Assembly (NCBI RefSeq): GCF_030063135.1
Contig: NZ_JASISO010000054.1
Coordinates: forward strand, 1-51,356
Direction: 5' to 3'
DNA from: Streptomyces sp. G-G2
Lineage (GTDB): Bacteria; Actinomycetota; Actinomycetes; Streptomycetales; Streptomycetaceae
Length of the DNA: 51,356 nt
A model generated the notes under the pieces. That model saw only the letters and a list, made by a program, of their open reading frames with translations, was not told where the DNA came from and did not search any database. The position numbers and the translations under genes were made by a program. Below are positions 26,501 to 34,418 of this stretch, one piece after another. Within the stretch, counting starts at the first letter, position 1; the number at the start of each line of letters is the position of its first letter.

Positions 26501-27105
26501 GGGCGGCCGTGGTCGACGGCCTCCAGGCGCAGGGCCTCGCCGTAGGTCTCCCGCCAGGGGGCGAGCAGCCGGGCGGCCCGGTCGGGGCGGCCCGCGGCCA
26601 GGGCCCGGCCGACCTCGGAGTCGGGGCCGAGCAGGACGTGCACCCCGCTCGCGCCGCGCAGGGCGTCCCAGGGCAGCAGCGGGGAGCCCCCGTGGGTGGC
26701 GGCGTGGGCGTGGGCGGCGGTGACCATCCGGCACAGCTCGGCCCAGCCGGTGGCTCCGTCGCGGGCGAGGAAGAGGGCCCGGGAGGCGGACTCGTCGATG
26801 AAGGCGCCGCCCTTGACGGGGGTGCGCGGGCGGTGGGAGACCTCGGGACGGCCCGCACCGGAGCCGCGCGCGGCGGCGGGGGCGGGGACCGGGGCCACGG
26901 CCAGTCCGACGCCGAACAGGGGCCGGATCCCGGCGCGTTCGCACGCCTTCAGGAACCGGACCGCGCCCGCGAGGGTGTCGCGGTCGGTGAGCGCGAGGGC
27001 GTCCATGCCCCGGTCGGCGGCGCGCTCCGCGAGCCGTTCGGGGTGCGAGGCGCCGTAGCGCACGGAGTACCCCGAAACGGTGTGCAGATGCGTAAAACCA
27101 GGCAT
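23581..27105 (-). CDS. dnaE2: Error-prone DNA polymerase III alpha subunit DnaE2 (ImuC)
   Basis: 1174 residues. The N-terminal PHP domain begins FTHLHTVSGYSVRYG. The polymerase core holds PDIDIDVE with its catalytic aspartates. Helix-hairpin-helix and OB-fold (RRVIFTTLDDGTGLVDLAFFD) regions follow, with a short C-terminus typical of DnaE2 rather than DnaE1. It copies past DNA lesions during the damage response, producing mutations. The ATG at 27105 has AGGAGG seven bases upstream; an upstream extension to 27222 would read through the promoter and is rejected. It forms an operon with the imuB-like gene, and a LexA-like box lies about 98-113 bp upstream of the start. Confidence 0.96.
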   Translation of the reverse strand: MPGFTHLHTVSGYSVRYGASHPERLAERAADRGMDALALTDRDTLAGAVRFLKACERAGIRPLFGVGLAVAPVPAPAAARGSGAGRPEVSHRPRTPVKGGAFIDESASRALFLARDGATGWAELCRMVTAAHAHAATHGGSPLLPWDALRGASGVHVLLGPDSEVGRALAAGRPDRAARLLAPWRETYGEALRLEAVDHGRPGAGPGSPRLAARTVGFAAEQGVPAVLSNAVRYADQGGGRVADVLDAARRLVPVDPRRGLDSGERWLKGPAAMAATADRIARAAGLGPSGARALLDATRETAEACAVDPADDLGIGEVHFPEPRLVGAAHRTAQRVLASRCSAGMVLRVHANSPRYWERLHHELDIIAYHGFASYFLTVAQVVDDVKEMGIRVAARGSGAGSLVNHLIGIAHADPVEHGLLMERFLSKRRRVLPDIDIDVESARRLEVYRRIIGRFGTERVATVAMPETYRVRHAIRDVGAALSMDPAETDRLAKAFPHIRARDARAALAELPELSGVRGESHELLWELVEALDALPRGIAMHPCGVLLSDASLLARTPVVPTSGEGFPMSQFDKEDVEDLGLLKLDVLGVRMQSAMAHAVAEIRRGTGQELDLDDPAQVPPGDEATYALIRSAETLGCFQIESPGQRDLVGRLQPSTFHDLVVDISLFRPGPVAADMVRPFIEARHGRAPVRFPHEDLARPLRETYGVVVFHEQIIEIVDIMTGCGRDEADRVRRGLSDPDSQARIRVWFAARAAGNGYRPEVIARTWEIIEAFGSYGFCKAHAVAFAVPTYQSAWLKAHHPAAFYTGLLTHDPGMYPKRLLLADARRRGVPVLPLDVNRSAAAHRIELVSGTGAAARWGLRLALSDVHGISEAEAARIETGQPYASLRDFWDRARPSRPVAERLSQVGALDAFGANRRDLLLHLSELHGAQRAKGAHGPQLPLDGGLSTASVGLPDLDDTERLSAELGVLGMDASRHLMSDHHTFLTELGVLPASALRTAAHGQTVLVAGAKAATQTPPIRSGRRVIFTTLDDGTGLVDLAFFDDSHVACAHTVFHSFLLLVRGVVQRRGPQSLSVVGEAAWNLAQLAELRSAGGLEAVAAALAVPAPATPSASGQAPAEAPAEASAAPAPGRRITLPNGYEMHPWADLQPPGTGPATGRKLWHSSPGSAG

Positions 27106-27202
27106 CCGCGGCCTCCTGCCTCGCTTGATGCGCCCGACTGAGGCGCCCGACACTCCTCTGACCTCCCCCGCTCTCCACCATAGAGCAATTCGAATATACG
27201 TG

Positions 27203-27218
27203 CGAAACACGTGTTCGA
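27203..27218. promoter_or_regulatory. Candidate LexA (SOS) box of dnaE2
   Basis: On the minus strand the 16 bases read TCGAACACGTGTTTCG. The actinobacterial LexA consensus is TCGAAC-N4-GTTCGA; the left half is perfect and the inner AACACGTGTT is palindromic, while the right half is imperfect. A TATGGT -10 candidate for dnaE2 lies about 20 bases downstream (27182-27177), so the box would overlap the -35 region. Confidence 0.55.
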
Positions 27219-27275
27219 TCATCCATTCGGCCCACCCCTGCTGCGCCCCGGCTCCACCCGAACGAGCGTGAAGCC

Positions 27276-28379
27276 ATGACCCAGCCCACCAACGCGGCCG
27301 CAGGTCCCTCGGGCGGCGCCCCAGGCACCTCCGGCGGCTTCCTCGCCGAGATCAAGGACGCCGTGACCATCAGGGCAGCCCTGCTGGTCCTGGGGGTGCT
27401 GGTACTCCAGCTCGCCTTCATCACCTCGTACGTCGGCGCCTTCCACCACCCGAAACCGAGCGAGATCCCGCTCGCGGTGACCACCCCGGCCGCCCAGCTC
27501 ACCGAGCGGTCCGTGCAACAGCTCGCCGCCCTGCCCGGCAGGCCTCTCGCCCCCCGCGCGGTCCAGGACGAGGCCGCGGCCCTGCGCCAGATCAAGAACC
27601 GGGAGGTGGACGGCGCGCTGATCGTCGACCCCTCCGGCACGACCGACCGGCTGCTCGTCGCGGGCGGCTCCGGGGCCTCGCTCTCCCAGGCCGTCGAACA
27701 GATCGTCGAGCTGACCGAGAAGTCCCAGGGCCGCACGGTCCGGGTCGTCGACGTGGCCCCCGCCGCCGCGGGCGACGCACGCGGCCTCAGCTCCTTCTAC
27801 CTGGTCGTCGGCTGGTGCGTGGGCGGCTACCTGTGCGCCGCGATCCTCGCCATCAGCGCCGGGGCCCGGCCCGCCAACTCCGCCCGCGCCGTCATCCGGC
27901 TCGGCGCGCTGCTGCTGTACTCCATCGCCGCCGGACTGCTCGGCACGGTGATCGCGGGCCCGGTCCTGGGCGCGCTGCCCGGCAGCGTCTTCGGCCTGTG
28001 GGGCCTGGGCACCCTGGTCGTCTTCGCGGTCGGCGCGATCACCCTGGCGTTCCAGGGGCTCGCGGGGGTCGTCGGCATCGGCCTGGCGATCCTGCTGGTG
28101 GTCGTCCTCGGCAACCCGAGCGCGGGCGGCGCCTACCCCTACCCGCTGCTGCCGCCGTTCTGGAAGGCCATCGGGCCGGTCCTGCCACCGGGCGCGGGCA
28201 CCTACGCCGCCCGGTCCATCGCGTACTTCAGGGGCAACGACGCGGGCCCAGCGATGCTGGTCCTGGCCGGATGGGCCGTACTCGGCTCCGCGGTGACCCT
28301 GGCCTGCGCGATCTTCCACCGGGGGCGCCCGGGAGCGGCCGTGGGCAGCGGCCTGCCCGATGAGGAGGCCGTCCGATGA
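27276..28379 (+). CDS. DUF3533/YhgE-Pip-like membrane protein
   Basis: 367 residues. One N-terminal membrane helix (about 35-55) is followed by an external domain of about 130 residues (IPLAVTTPAAQLTERSVQQLAA, VDGALIVDPSG) and then about five membrane helices. This layout, with the predicted outside domain after helix 1, is that of YhgE/Pip and ABC-2-type permease relatives, known from phage infection proteins and export systems. No ATPase gene accompanies it. It ends in ATGA overlap with the next gene, so the two are coupled. The ATG at 27276 has only a weak ribosome binding site. Confidence 0.75.
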   Translation: MTQPTNAAAGPSGGAPGTSGGFLAEIKDAVTIRAALLVLGVLVLQLAFITSYVGAFHHPKPSEIPLAVTTPAAQLTERSVQQLAALPGRPLAPRAVQDEAAALRQIKNREVDGALIVDPSGTTDRLLVAGGSGASLSQAVEQIVELTEKSQGRTVRVVDVAPAAAGDARGLSSFYLVVGWCVGGYLCAAILAISAGARPANSARAVIRLGALLLYSIAAGLLGTVIAGPVLGALPGSVFGLWGLGTLVVFAVGAITLAFQGLAGVVGIGLAILLVVVLGNPSAGGAYPYPLLPPFWKAIGPVLPPGAGTYAARSIAYFRGNDAGPAMLVLAGWAVLGSAVTLACAIFHRGRPGAAVGSGLPDEEAVR

Positions 28380-29074
28380 ACGATCCGCTGGGGCACCACC
28401 CGGCGGGCGACCTGGCGGGCCGCGCCTTCCGGGACCGCCAGGGGCCGGTGGCCCAGTCCGCCTCCGTCAAGCGGATGGAGCCCAGCGCCCAGGCGCAGCT
28501 GGGTGCGCTCGGCCTCACCGGCTTCATCGTGGTCACCACCATCGCCACCGGCATCGACGCGGGGATCTTCCCCGAGAAGCTCGCGCACTCCGTGCTGCCG
28601 CTGGTCGGGTTCTTCATCGGCGGGCTCGCCCAGCTGCTGGCCGGACTGTTCCAGGCACAGCGCGGTGACACCTGGCACGCCACCGTGTTCGGGGGCTTCG
28701 GCCTCTTCTGGATGGCCAAGGCCTGCCTGCTCCAGTGGGTGCTGCCCGCCACCGAACCCGCGCTGCGCGGGGACGTGAGCGGGCTGTTCACGCTGCCCTG
28801 GGTGTTCGTGGTGTTCGTCCTGTGGCTGGGCAGCTGGCGGATCCACCTGGTGCTGCTGTCCACCTTCACCTGTGTGCTCGTCGTGTTCATCGCCATGACG
28901 GCCAACGGGTTCACCGGGGAGGTGATCTGGAACCGGATCACCGGCTGGGCGGGCCTGCTGGCCTCGCTCGGGGCCCTGTACCTGCTGGCCGGGCAGATCC
29001 TCGCGAGCACCTGGGGCCGCCCGGTACTGCCCATGGGCCGGTTCCTGGCCCCCGAGGAGCACCCCGAGACCTGA
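28376..29074 (+). CDS. GPR1/FUN34/YaaH-family (acetate-succinate) transporter
   Basis: 232 residues with six membrane helices. The N-terminal motif region (AQLGALGLTGFIVVTT) and LVGFFIGGLAQLLAGLFQAQRGDTWHATVFGGFGLFW closely follow the SatP/YaaH pattern (GGLAQ, AG, G.T...F...G.FW). Family members carry acetate or succinate across the membrane, some also ammonium. The strict NPAPLGL signature is altered (PSAQAQLGALGL), so substrate assignment is uncertain. Translation is coupled to the upstream DUF3533 gene through ATGA. Confidence 0.82.
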   Translation: MNDPLGHHPAGDLAGRAFRDRQGPVAQSASVKRMEPSAQAQLGALGLTGFIVVTTIATGIDAGIFPEKLAHSVLPLVGFFIGGLAQLLAGLFQAQRGDTWHATVFGGFGLFWMAKACLLQWVLPATEPALRGDVSGLFTLPWVFVVFVLWLGSWRIHLVLLSTFTCVLVVFIAMTANGFTGEVIWNRITGWAGLLASLGALYLLAGQILASTWGRPVLPMGRFLAPEEHPET

Positions 29075-29203
29075 TCCCCGAGCGCGGAGCGGCCTCCCCC
29101 GAGGACCTCGACCGGGCCCGCGCCCTGCTCACCCGGCACCTGCGGCGCGGCTGAGCCCCCGCCGGGCCCCGGCCGACCGCCGGGTCCGCCGGGTCCGCCG
29201 GGA

Positions 29204-30856
29204 CTACGCGTGGCGGTGGACGACCTCGCCCGCCACCACGACCGTCTCGGCGACCGTGCCCGGGATCAGGTCCACCGGGACGGCGAGGATGTCCCGGGAC
29301 AGGACCACGAAGTCCGCCGCCTTGCCCACGGTCAGCGAACCCCGGTCCGCCTCCAGGAAGTTGGCGTGGGCCGAACCCATCGTGTAGCCGTGCACCGCGG
29401 TGGCCACGTCCACCGTCTCCCCCGGCTGCCAGGACTCGCCGCCGTCCAGGGGGCGCCGGGTCACCGCCGTGTAGATGCCGATCATCGGGTCCATCTCGGC
29501 GACGTTCCAGTCACTGGAGAAGGCCAGCACCGCGCCCGCCTCGTGCAGGCTCCGCATCGGCCACGCCTTGTGCCAGCGCTCCTCGCCCACGTTCTCCGCC
29601 CAGTCCTGCCCCGGGCCCGCGATCTCCGGCGCGCAGTGGCGCGGCTGCATGCAGGCCACCACCCCCAGCTCGGCGAAGCGCGGCACGTCCGCCGGGTCCA
29701 GGCATTCCACGTGCACCACCTGGTGGCGGGCGTCGCGCGGGCCGTTGACCGCCCGGGCGTGCTCGACCGCGTCCAGGACGGTCCGGATCCCCCGGTCGCC
29801 GGTGGCGTGCACGAAGCACTGGAAACCGCGCGCGTCCAGCGTCGCGAGCAGCTCCGCGAACTCCTCGGCGGGGTAGAAGGTCTCGCCGCGGTGCGCGCCG
29901 CAGCCGGTGTAGGGCTCCAGCAGGGCGGCGGTCCGCGGTTCCACCACGTCGTCGATGTACAGCTTCAGGGGGCCGACCCGCAGCCGGTCCCCCGCGTACA
30001 TGCGGGCGGTGGCCGCGAAGACGTCGAGTTCCTCGTCGGTGGTGCCGCGCGGGTGGAAGAGCGCGGCGACGATCCGCGAGCGCAGCCGACCCTCGGCGCG
30101 GGCCCGCTCGTACAACTCCAGCTCGTCCAGGGAGTTCTGGGGCTCGACGACGGTGGTGATGCCGTAACCGATCGCGTCGTCCAGGCTCTTGGCGAGCCGC
30201 CCGTACTGCCGGTCCGGCGAGGCCCACGGCACGCCCAGGTCGCGCAGCGCGCGGTGGCCGTCGCGGGACAGCCCCTTGATGGCGAAGTCCTTCACGAATC
30301 CGGTGGGTTCACCGCTCCGCGGGTCCACCGCGGCGGTGCCGAAGGGCAGGTCCGTACGGTCGCGGGAGACCCCGAGGCGGCGCATGGCCGCCGTGTTCAG
30401 CCAGGCCGTGTGGACGTCGTACGACAGGACGACGGCCGGGACGTCCCCGGTGACCGGGTCCAGGTCGGCGGCGGTGGGCATCCGGCCGCCGGGGATCGCG
30501 GAGTAGTCGAAGGCCTCCGCCTCGATCCACTCGGCGTCCGGGTGGGCCTCCCGCCACTGCCCGATCCGGTCGAGGGTGGCCTCCAAGGTGCGGACCCCGG
30601 CGAGCTGCACGCAGGCGTCGTCGGAGCCGAGGCGTACGTGGTTGTGCGCGTCGATGAACCCCGGCAGCACCAGCCGCCCGCCCGCTTCGATCCGTTCGGT
30701 GGCGGGCCCGGCCCACTCCTCGGCCCCGGCGTCCGGGCCGACCCAGACGATCCGGCCGTCGTACACGGCGAGGGCCTCGGCCTCGGGCAGGTCCGGGTCC
30801 ACGGTGTGGATCCGGGCTCCGGTGAGCAGCAGGTCGGCGGGGACGGGACGGGGCAT
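29204..30856 (-). CDS. Amidohydrolase family protein (YtcJ-like)
   Basis: 550 residues, ATG with AGGAG upstream. The metal-dependent hydrolase fold is shown by LPGFIDAHNHVRLGS (HxH metal ligands), CFVHATGDRGIRTVLDAVE, VHVECLDPADV, and AFSSDWNVAEMDP (active-site Asp), ending in the small composite beta domain (GSLTVGKAADFVVLSRDIL). YtcJ-like members hydrolyse amide, formamide or cyclic amide substrates; the actual substrate is unknown. The next gene upstream is a truncated NCS1 nucleobase permease, so the pair once probably took up and broke down a nucleobase-like or hydantoin-like compound. Confidence 0.9.
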   Translation of the reverse strand: MPRPVPADLLLTGARIHTVDPDLPEAEALAVYDGRIVWVGPDAGAEEWAGPATERIEAGGRLVLPGFIDAHNHVRLGSDDACVQLAGVRTLEATLDRIGQWREAHPDAEWIEAEAFDYSAIPGGRMPTAADLDPVTGDVPAVVLSYDVHTAWLNTAAMRRLGVSRDRTDLPFGTAAVDPRSGEPTGFVKDFAIKGLSRDGHRALRDLGVPWASPDRQYGRLAKSLDDAIGYGITTVVEPQNSLDELELYERARAEGRLRSRIVAALFHPRGTTDEELDVFAATARMYAGDRLRVGPLKLYIDDVVEPRTAALLEPYTGCGAHRGETFYPAEEFAELLATLDARGFQCFVHATGDRGIRTVLDAVEHARAVNGPRDARHQVVHVECLDPADVPRFAELGVVACMQPRHCAPEIAGPGQDWAENVGEERWHKAWPMRSLHEAGAVLAFSSDWNVAEMDPMIGIYTAVTRRPLDGGESWQPGETVDVATAVHGYTMGSAHANFLEADRGSLTVGKAADFVVLSRDILAVPVDLIPGTVAETVVVAGEVVHRHA

Positions 30857-30918
30857 GGCGTGGTGCTCCTGTGCAGAGGGGGCGGACGAGGCCGTGGACG
30901 AGGGGGGTGGACGAGGGG

Positions 30919-31263
30919 TCAGGCGGCCGGCGCGGGGACGTACGCGGGCATCCGGCGGGCGAGTGCCCAGTAGGTGAGCCCGGAGACGGCCGAGCCGAGC
31001 AGGGTGAGGTCGGCGCCGCCGAGCGGGGCCACCAGCGGGCCGGTCCACAGCTCCGAGTCGCAGGTCAGGGCGGCGAAGGCCATTCCGGCGAGGAGGGCGG
31101 TCATGCCCGCCGGGTGGCAGCCGGAGCGGTACCAGTAGGCGCCCGCGCTCCCGGCGTGCAGGGCGTCGGCGTCGTAGCGGCAGCGGCGCATCAGCATGTC
31201 GGCGAGGAACACCCCGCCCCAGGGGGCGAATACGATGATCAGGAGGGAGAGGAAGGAGAGCCC
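30919..31263 (-). pseudogene. C-terminal fragment of an NCS1 (cytosine/purine) permease
   Basis: The minus frame gives about 115 residues from LSFLSLLIIVFAPWGGVFLAD through LMRRCRYDADALH, GAYWYRSG and two further membrane helices to a normal C-terminus. These are the last three to four helices of NCS1 symporters, which have about 450-500 residues. There is no start codon before the family sequence: the frame begins inside a helix at the junction near 31260. The first three quarters of the gene are gone. The gene was probably functional with the adjacent amidohydrolase before the loss. Confidence 0.7.
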
Positions 31264-31409
31264 TGGACGTGCCCGCCCGGGCCTCGGAGCTGCTGGCCCT
31301 GCTGGACGGGCTGAGCACGCGGGTGGTGCTCGGGCAGCCCGGGGCGGACCGGGCGCAGGCCCTGGAGCGGGCCCGCTCGGCGGCGGCGCTGCTGATCCCC
31401 CCGGCCTGA
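31264..31409 (+). pseudogene. C-terminal fragment of a TetR-family regulator
   Basis: The plus frame from the junction reads ALDVPARASELLALLDGLST then RVVLGQPG...LIPPA and stops at 31409. The LLALLDGLSTRVVLG stretch is typical of the last helices of TetR regulators (C-terminal ligand domain). No helix-turn-helix is left; only about 45 of about 200 residues remain. It meets the NCS1 fragment head-on at 31260-31264. Confidence 0.55.
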
Positions 31410-31431
31410 CGGGAGCGGGGCACGCGCACAG

Positions 31432-31460
31432 CCCGCCCGGGTCTCAGCGGCCCGGGCGGG
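31432..31460. terminator. Strong bidirectional hairpin
   Basis: CCCGCCCGGG, nine bases, CCCGGGCGGG: 10-bp perfect arms between the TetR fragment (plus) and adhE (minus), well placed to end adhE transcription. Confidence 0.6.
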
Positions 31461-31493
31461 CCGTTCCTCCTCGGCCAAGGCTTGCGGAGAGGG

Positions 31494-34127
31494 TCACTTC
31501 TTCTCGGCGGCCCTCTCGGCCGGGGCGCCCTCGGTGGTGCCGTAGTAGGCCTGGCGCATGAGCTGCTTCATGTCGTCGATCATCGGCATCCGCGGGTTGG
31601 CGGGGGCGCACTGGTCGGCGTAGGCGTTCATGGCCTGGGTCGGCAGGGCTTCGATGAAGGCCCGCTCCTCGACGCCCTCCTCGGCGAAGGAGGCGGGGAT
31701 CCCGCACGCGGCGCGCAGCTCCTCGACGGCCCGGGCGTAGGACTCCACGCCCTCGGCCGGGGTGGCGGCCGGCAGGCCCAGCATCCGCGCGATCTCCTGG
31801 AACCGTTCCGGGGCGCGGTAGACCTCGGCCTTCGGCCACGGGGTGGCCTTGTGCGAGACGGTGCCGTTGTGCCGGATCACGTGGGGCAGCAGGATCGCGT
31901 TGGTGCGGCCGTGGGCCACCTTGAAGGAGTTGCCCAGGGTGTGGGCCATGGCGTGGACCAGGCCGAGGAAGGCGTTGGCGAAGGCCATGCCCGCCACCGT
32001 GGAGGCGTTGTGCATCTTCTCGCGCGCCTCGGGGTCGCCCGGCCCGTCCAGGACGCAGCGTTCGAGGTTGCCGAAGATGAGCTTGATGGCCTGGAGGCAC
32101 AGGCCGTCGGTGTAGTCGTTCGCGTACGCGGAGACGTAGGCCTCGGTGGCGTGCGTCAGGGCGTCGAAGCCGGAGTCGGCGGTCACCGTGGCCGGGAGGC
32201 CCATCGACAGGACCGGGTCGACGATGGCGACGTCGGGGGTCAGCGCGTAGTCGGCGAGCGGATACTTCTGGGCCGCGGCCGGGTCGGAGATGACGGCGAA
32301 GGGGGTGACCTCGGAGCCGGTGCCCGACGTCGTCGGGATGGCGACCATCTTCGCCCTCTCGCCGAGCGAGGGGAACCTGTAGGCGCGCTTGCGGACGTCG
32401 AAGAACTTCTCCTTCGTGTCGGCGAACTCCACCTCGGGGCGCTCGTACATCAGCCACATGACCTTCGCGGCGTCCATCGGTGAGCCGCCGCCGAGGCCGA
32501 TGATCGTGTCGGGCTCGAAGTCGCGCATCATCGCGGCGCCCGCCTGGACGGTCGACAGCTCCGGGTTGGGCTCGACGCTGTCGATGACCTGGATGGCGAC
32601 GGCCCCTTCGCGGGCCTGGAGGATGTCGGTGACCTTCCGCACGAAGCCCAGGGCGACCATCGTCTTGTCGGTGACGATCGAGACGCGGCTGATGCCGCCC
32701 ATCTCACCGAGGTAGCGGATGGAGTTACGCTCGAAGTAGATCTTCGGCGGGACCTTGAACCACTGCATGTTGTTGTTGCGCCGGCCGATCCGCTTGACGT
32801 TGATCAGGTTGACCGCGGTGACGTTGTTGGACACCGAGTTGTGGCCGTAGGAGCCGCAGCCGAGGGTCAGCGAGGGCAGGAAGGCGTTGTAGACGTCGCC
32901 GATCCCGCCGAAGGTGGAAGGGGAGTTGGCGATGACACGGACCGCCTTGACCTTCCTGCCGAACTCCTCGACGAGGGCCTCGTCCTCGGCGTGGATGGCA
33001 GCGCTGTGGCCCAGACCATGGAACTCGACCATGGCGGCGGCCAGTTCGAGGCCGTGCTCGGTGTCGGAGGCCTTCAGGGCGGCCAGCACCGGGGAGAGCT
33101 TCTCGCGGGTCAGCGGCTCGTTCTCGCCGACCTCGTGGCACTCGGCGAGCAGGACGGAGGTGTCCGCGGGGACCGAGAACCCGGCCTGCTCGGCGATCCA
33201 CCGCGGGGACCTGCCGACCACCGCGGCGTTCAGCTTGGCGCCGGAGGCGTCGGCCGCGTAGGCCGTCGTACCGAAGACGAACTGCTCCAGCTTGGTCTTC
33301 TCGGCCGCGGTGACCACGTGGGCGCCGAGCCGCTTGAACTCGGCCAGGCCCTGCTCGTAGATCTCCTCGTCGAGGATGACGGCCTGCTCGGAGGCGCAGA
33401 TCATGCCGTGGTCGAAGGCCTTGGAGAGCACGATGTCGTGGACCGCGCGGGCCAGCTTGGCGCTCTTGTGGACGTACGCCGGCACATTGCCCGCGCCGAC
33501 GCCCAGGGCGGGCTTGCCGCACGAGTAGGCCGCCTTGACCATCGCGTTGCCGCCGGTCGCGAGGATGGTGGAGACCCCCGGGTGGTTCATCAGGCCGCTG
33601 GTGGCCTCCATGGAGGGGACGGTCACCCACTGCACGCAGTTCTCCGGGGCGCCCGCGGCGACGGCGGCGTCCCGCACGATCCGGGCGGCCTCGGCGGAGC
33701 AGTTCTGCGCGGAGGGGTGGAAGGCGAAGATGATGGGGTTACGGGTCTTCAGCGCGATCAGGGCCTTGAAGACGGTGGTCGAGGTGGGGTTGGTGACCGG
33801 GGTCATCGCGCAGACCACGCCGACGGGCTCGGCGATCTCGGTGATGCCGTTCAGCTCGTCCCGGCGGATGACTCCGGCGGTCTTCAGACCGCACATGGAG
33901 TTCACGACGTGCTCGCAGGCGAAGAGGTTCTTGACGGCCTTGTCCTCGAAGACGCCGCGGCCCGTCTCCTCGACGGCCAGCCGGGCCAGCTCACCGTGGC
34001 CGCTCAGGGCCGCCAGCGAGGCCTTCTTGACTATGTGGTCGACCTGCTCCTGGCCGAAACCCTCGAACCGGTCCAGCGCGGCGAGCGCTCCCTGGACGAG
34101 CGCGTCCACCATCTCGTTGGCCTGCAT
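31494..34127 (-). CDS. adhE: Bifunctional acetaldehyde-CoA/alcohol dehydrogenase AdhE
   Basis: 877 residues, the full two-domain length. The N-terminal CoA-dependent aldehyde dehydrogenase (about 1-440) has GGNAMVKAAYSCGKPALGVG and MICASEQ with the catalytic Cys. The C-terminal iron alcohol dehydrogenase (about 460-877) has GLGGGSPMDAAK, PTTSGTGSEVTPFAV and metal-binding histidines in LVHAMAHTLGNSFKVAHGRTNA. It reduces acetyl-CoA through acetaldehyde to ethanol, regenerating NAD+ when respiration is limited; family members form cytoplasmic filaments called spirosomes. The start has AAGGAG. A perfect Rex operator lies 183 bp upstream, so expression should rise when the NADH/NAD+ ratio rises. 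Confidence 0.96.
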   Translation of the reverse strand: MQANEMVDALVQGALAALDRFEGFGQEQVDHIVKKASLAALSGHGELARLAVEETGRGVFEDKAVKNLFACEHVVNSMCGLKTAGVIRRDELNGITEIAEPVGVVCAMTPVTNPTSTTVFKALIALKTRNPIIFAFHPSAQNCSAEAARIVRDAAVAAGAPENCVQWVTVPSMEATSGLMNHPGVSTILATGGNAMVKAAYSCGKPALGVGAGNVPAYVHKSAKLARAVHDIVLSKAFDHGMICASEQAVILDEEIYEQGLAEFKRLGAHVVTAAEKTKLEQFVFGTTAYAADASGAKLNAAVVGRSPRWIAEQAGFSVPADTSVLLAECHEVGENEPLTREKLSPVLAALKASDTEHGLELAAAMVEFHGLGHSAAIHAEDEALVEEFGRKVKAVRVIANSPSTFGGIGDVYNAFLPSLTLGCGSYGHNSVSNNVTAVNLINVKRIGRRNNNMQWFKVPPKIYFERNSIRYLGEMGGISRVSIVTDKTMVALGFVRKVTDILQAREGAVAIQVIDSVEPNPELSTVQAGAAMMRDFEPDTIIGLGGGSPMDAAKVMWLMYERPEVEFADTKEKFFDVRKRAYRFPSLGERAKMVAIPTTSGTGSEVTPFAVISDPAAAQKYPLADYALTPDVAIVDPVLSMGLPATVTADSGFDALTHATEAYVSAYANDYTDGLCLQAIKLIFGNLERCVLDGPGDPEAREKMHNASTVAGMAFANAFLGLVHAMAHTLGNSFKVAHGRTNAILLPHVIRHNGTVSHKATPWPKAEVYRAPERFQEIARMLGLPAATPAEGVESYARAVEELRAACGIPASFAEEGVEERAFIEALPTQAMNAYADQCAPANPRMPMIDDMKQLMRQAYYGTTEGAPAERAAEKK

Positions 34128-34260
34128 GGCAGGAACTCCTTCATTGCGAGCCGTTTTCCTGATGCCTCAATTCGACACCCAAAAGCGGAAGGAACCCCGC
34201 CGAAAAAGCCCTTTCCGGGCGGGCCGAAGGTCCGCTCAACGCCGCGCGCGCCCCCTTCAT

Positions 34261-34287
34261 CTGGCATCTGACCTGCACATATGCCAG
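34261..34287. promoter_or_regulatory. Inverted repeat CTGGCAT-N13-ATGCCAG
   Basis: Perfect 7-bp arms, 22 bp from the Rex box and 134 bp upstream of adhE. Possible second operator in the adhE/hydrolase divergent region; the regulator is unknown. Confidence 0.3.
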
Positions 34288-34309
34288 GGACCCAAAGACC
34301 CCCGCACAC

Positions 34310-34327
34310 TTGTGAAAACATTCACAA
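34310..34327. promoter_or_regulatory. Rex operator TTGTGAAAACATTCACAA
   Basis: The 18 bases match the Rex operator consensus TTGTGAA-N4-TTCACAA without a mismatch, and the flanking C and G extend the palindrome. Rex is the NADH-sensing repressor described in Streptomyces. The site lies 183 bp upstream of adhE and 92 bp upstream of the divergent hydrolase gene, so it could act on either; adhE is the expected target. Confidence 0.85.
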
Positions 34328-34418
34328 GAATTTCCGGGAGAGTGCGCCCTACCGCACTCCTCCCCCAGCGAGCACAATCACCAGGACGGCTCACCGTCGA
34401 CCGTGAAGGAGGGGACGC

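Noticed and set aside
23605..27141. A 1178-codon open frame on the plus strand opposite dnaE2
   Set aside because: In high-GC DNA the strand opposite a real gene is often open. The product is low-complexity Gly/Val/Asp/Arg without any domain, while the minus strand encodes clear DnaE2.
29075..29154. Short coding-like stretch after the YaaH-like gene (SPEDLDRARALLTRHLRRG to a stop)
   Set aside because: It could be the tail of a lost gene or a frameshifted extension, but 26 codons without start or family match are not enough to call.
30857..31429. N-terminal extension of the amidohydrolase through the permease fragment
   Set aside because: Out-of-frame translation of the NCS1 fragment; the ATG at 30856 has a ribosome binding site and starts the family sequence.
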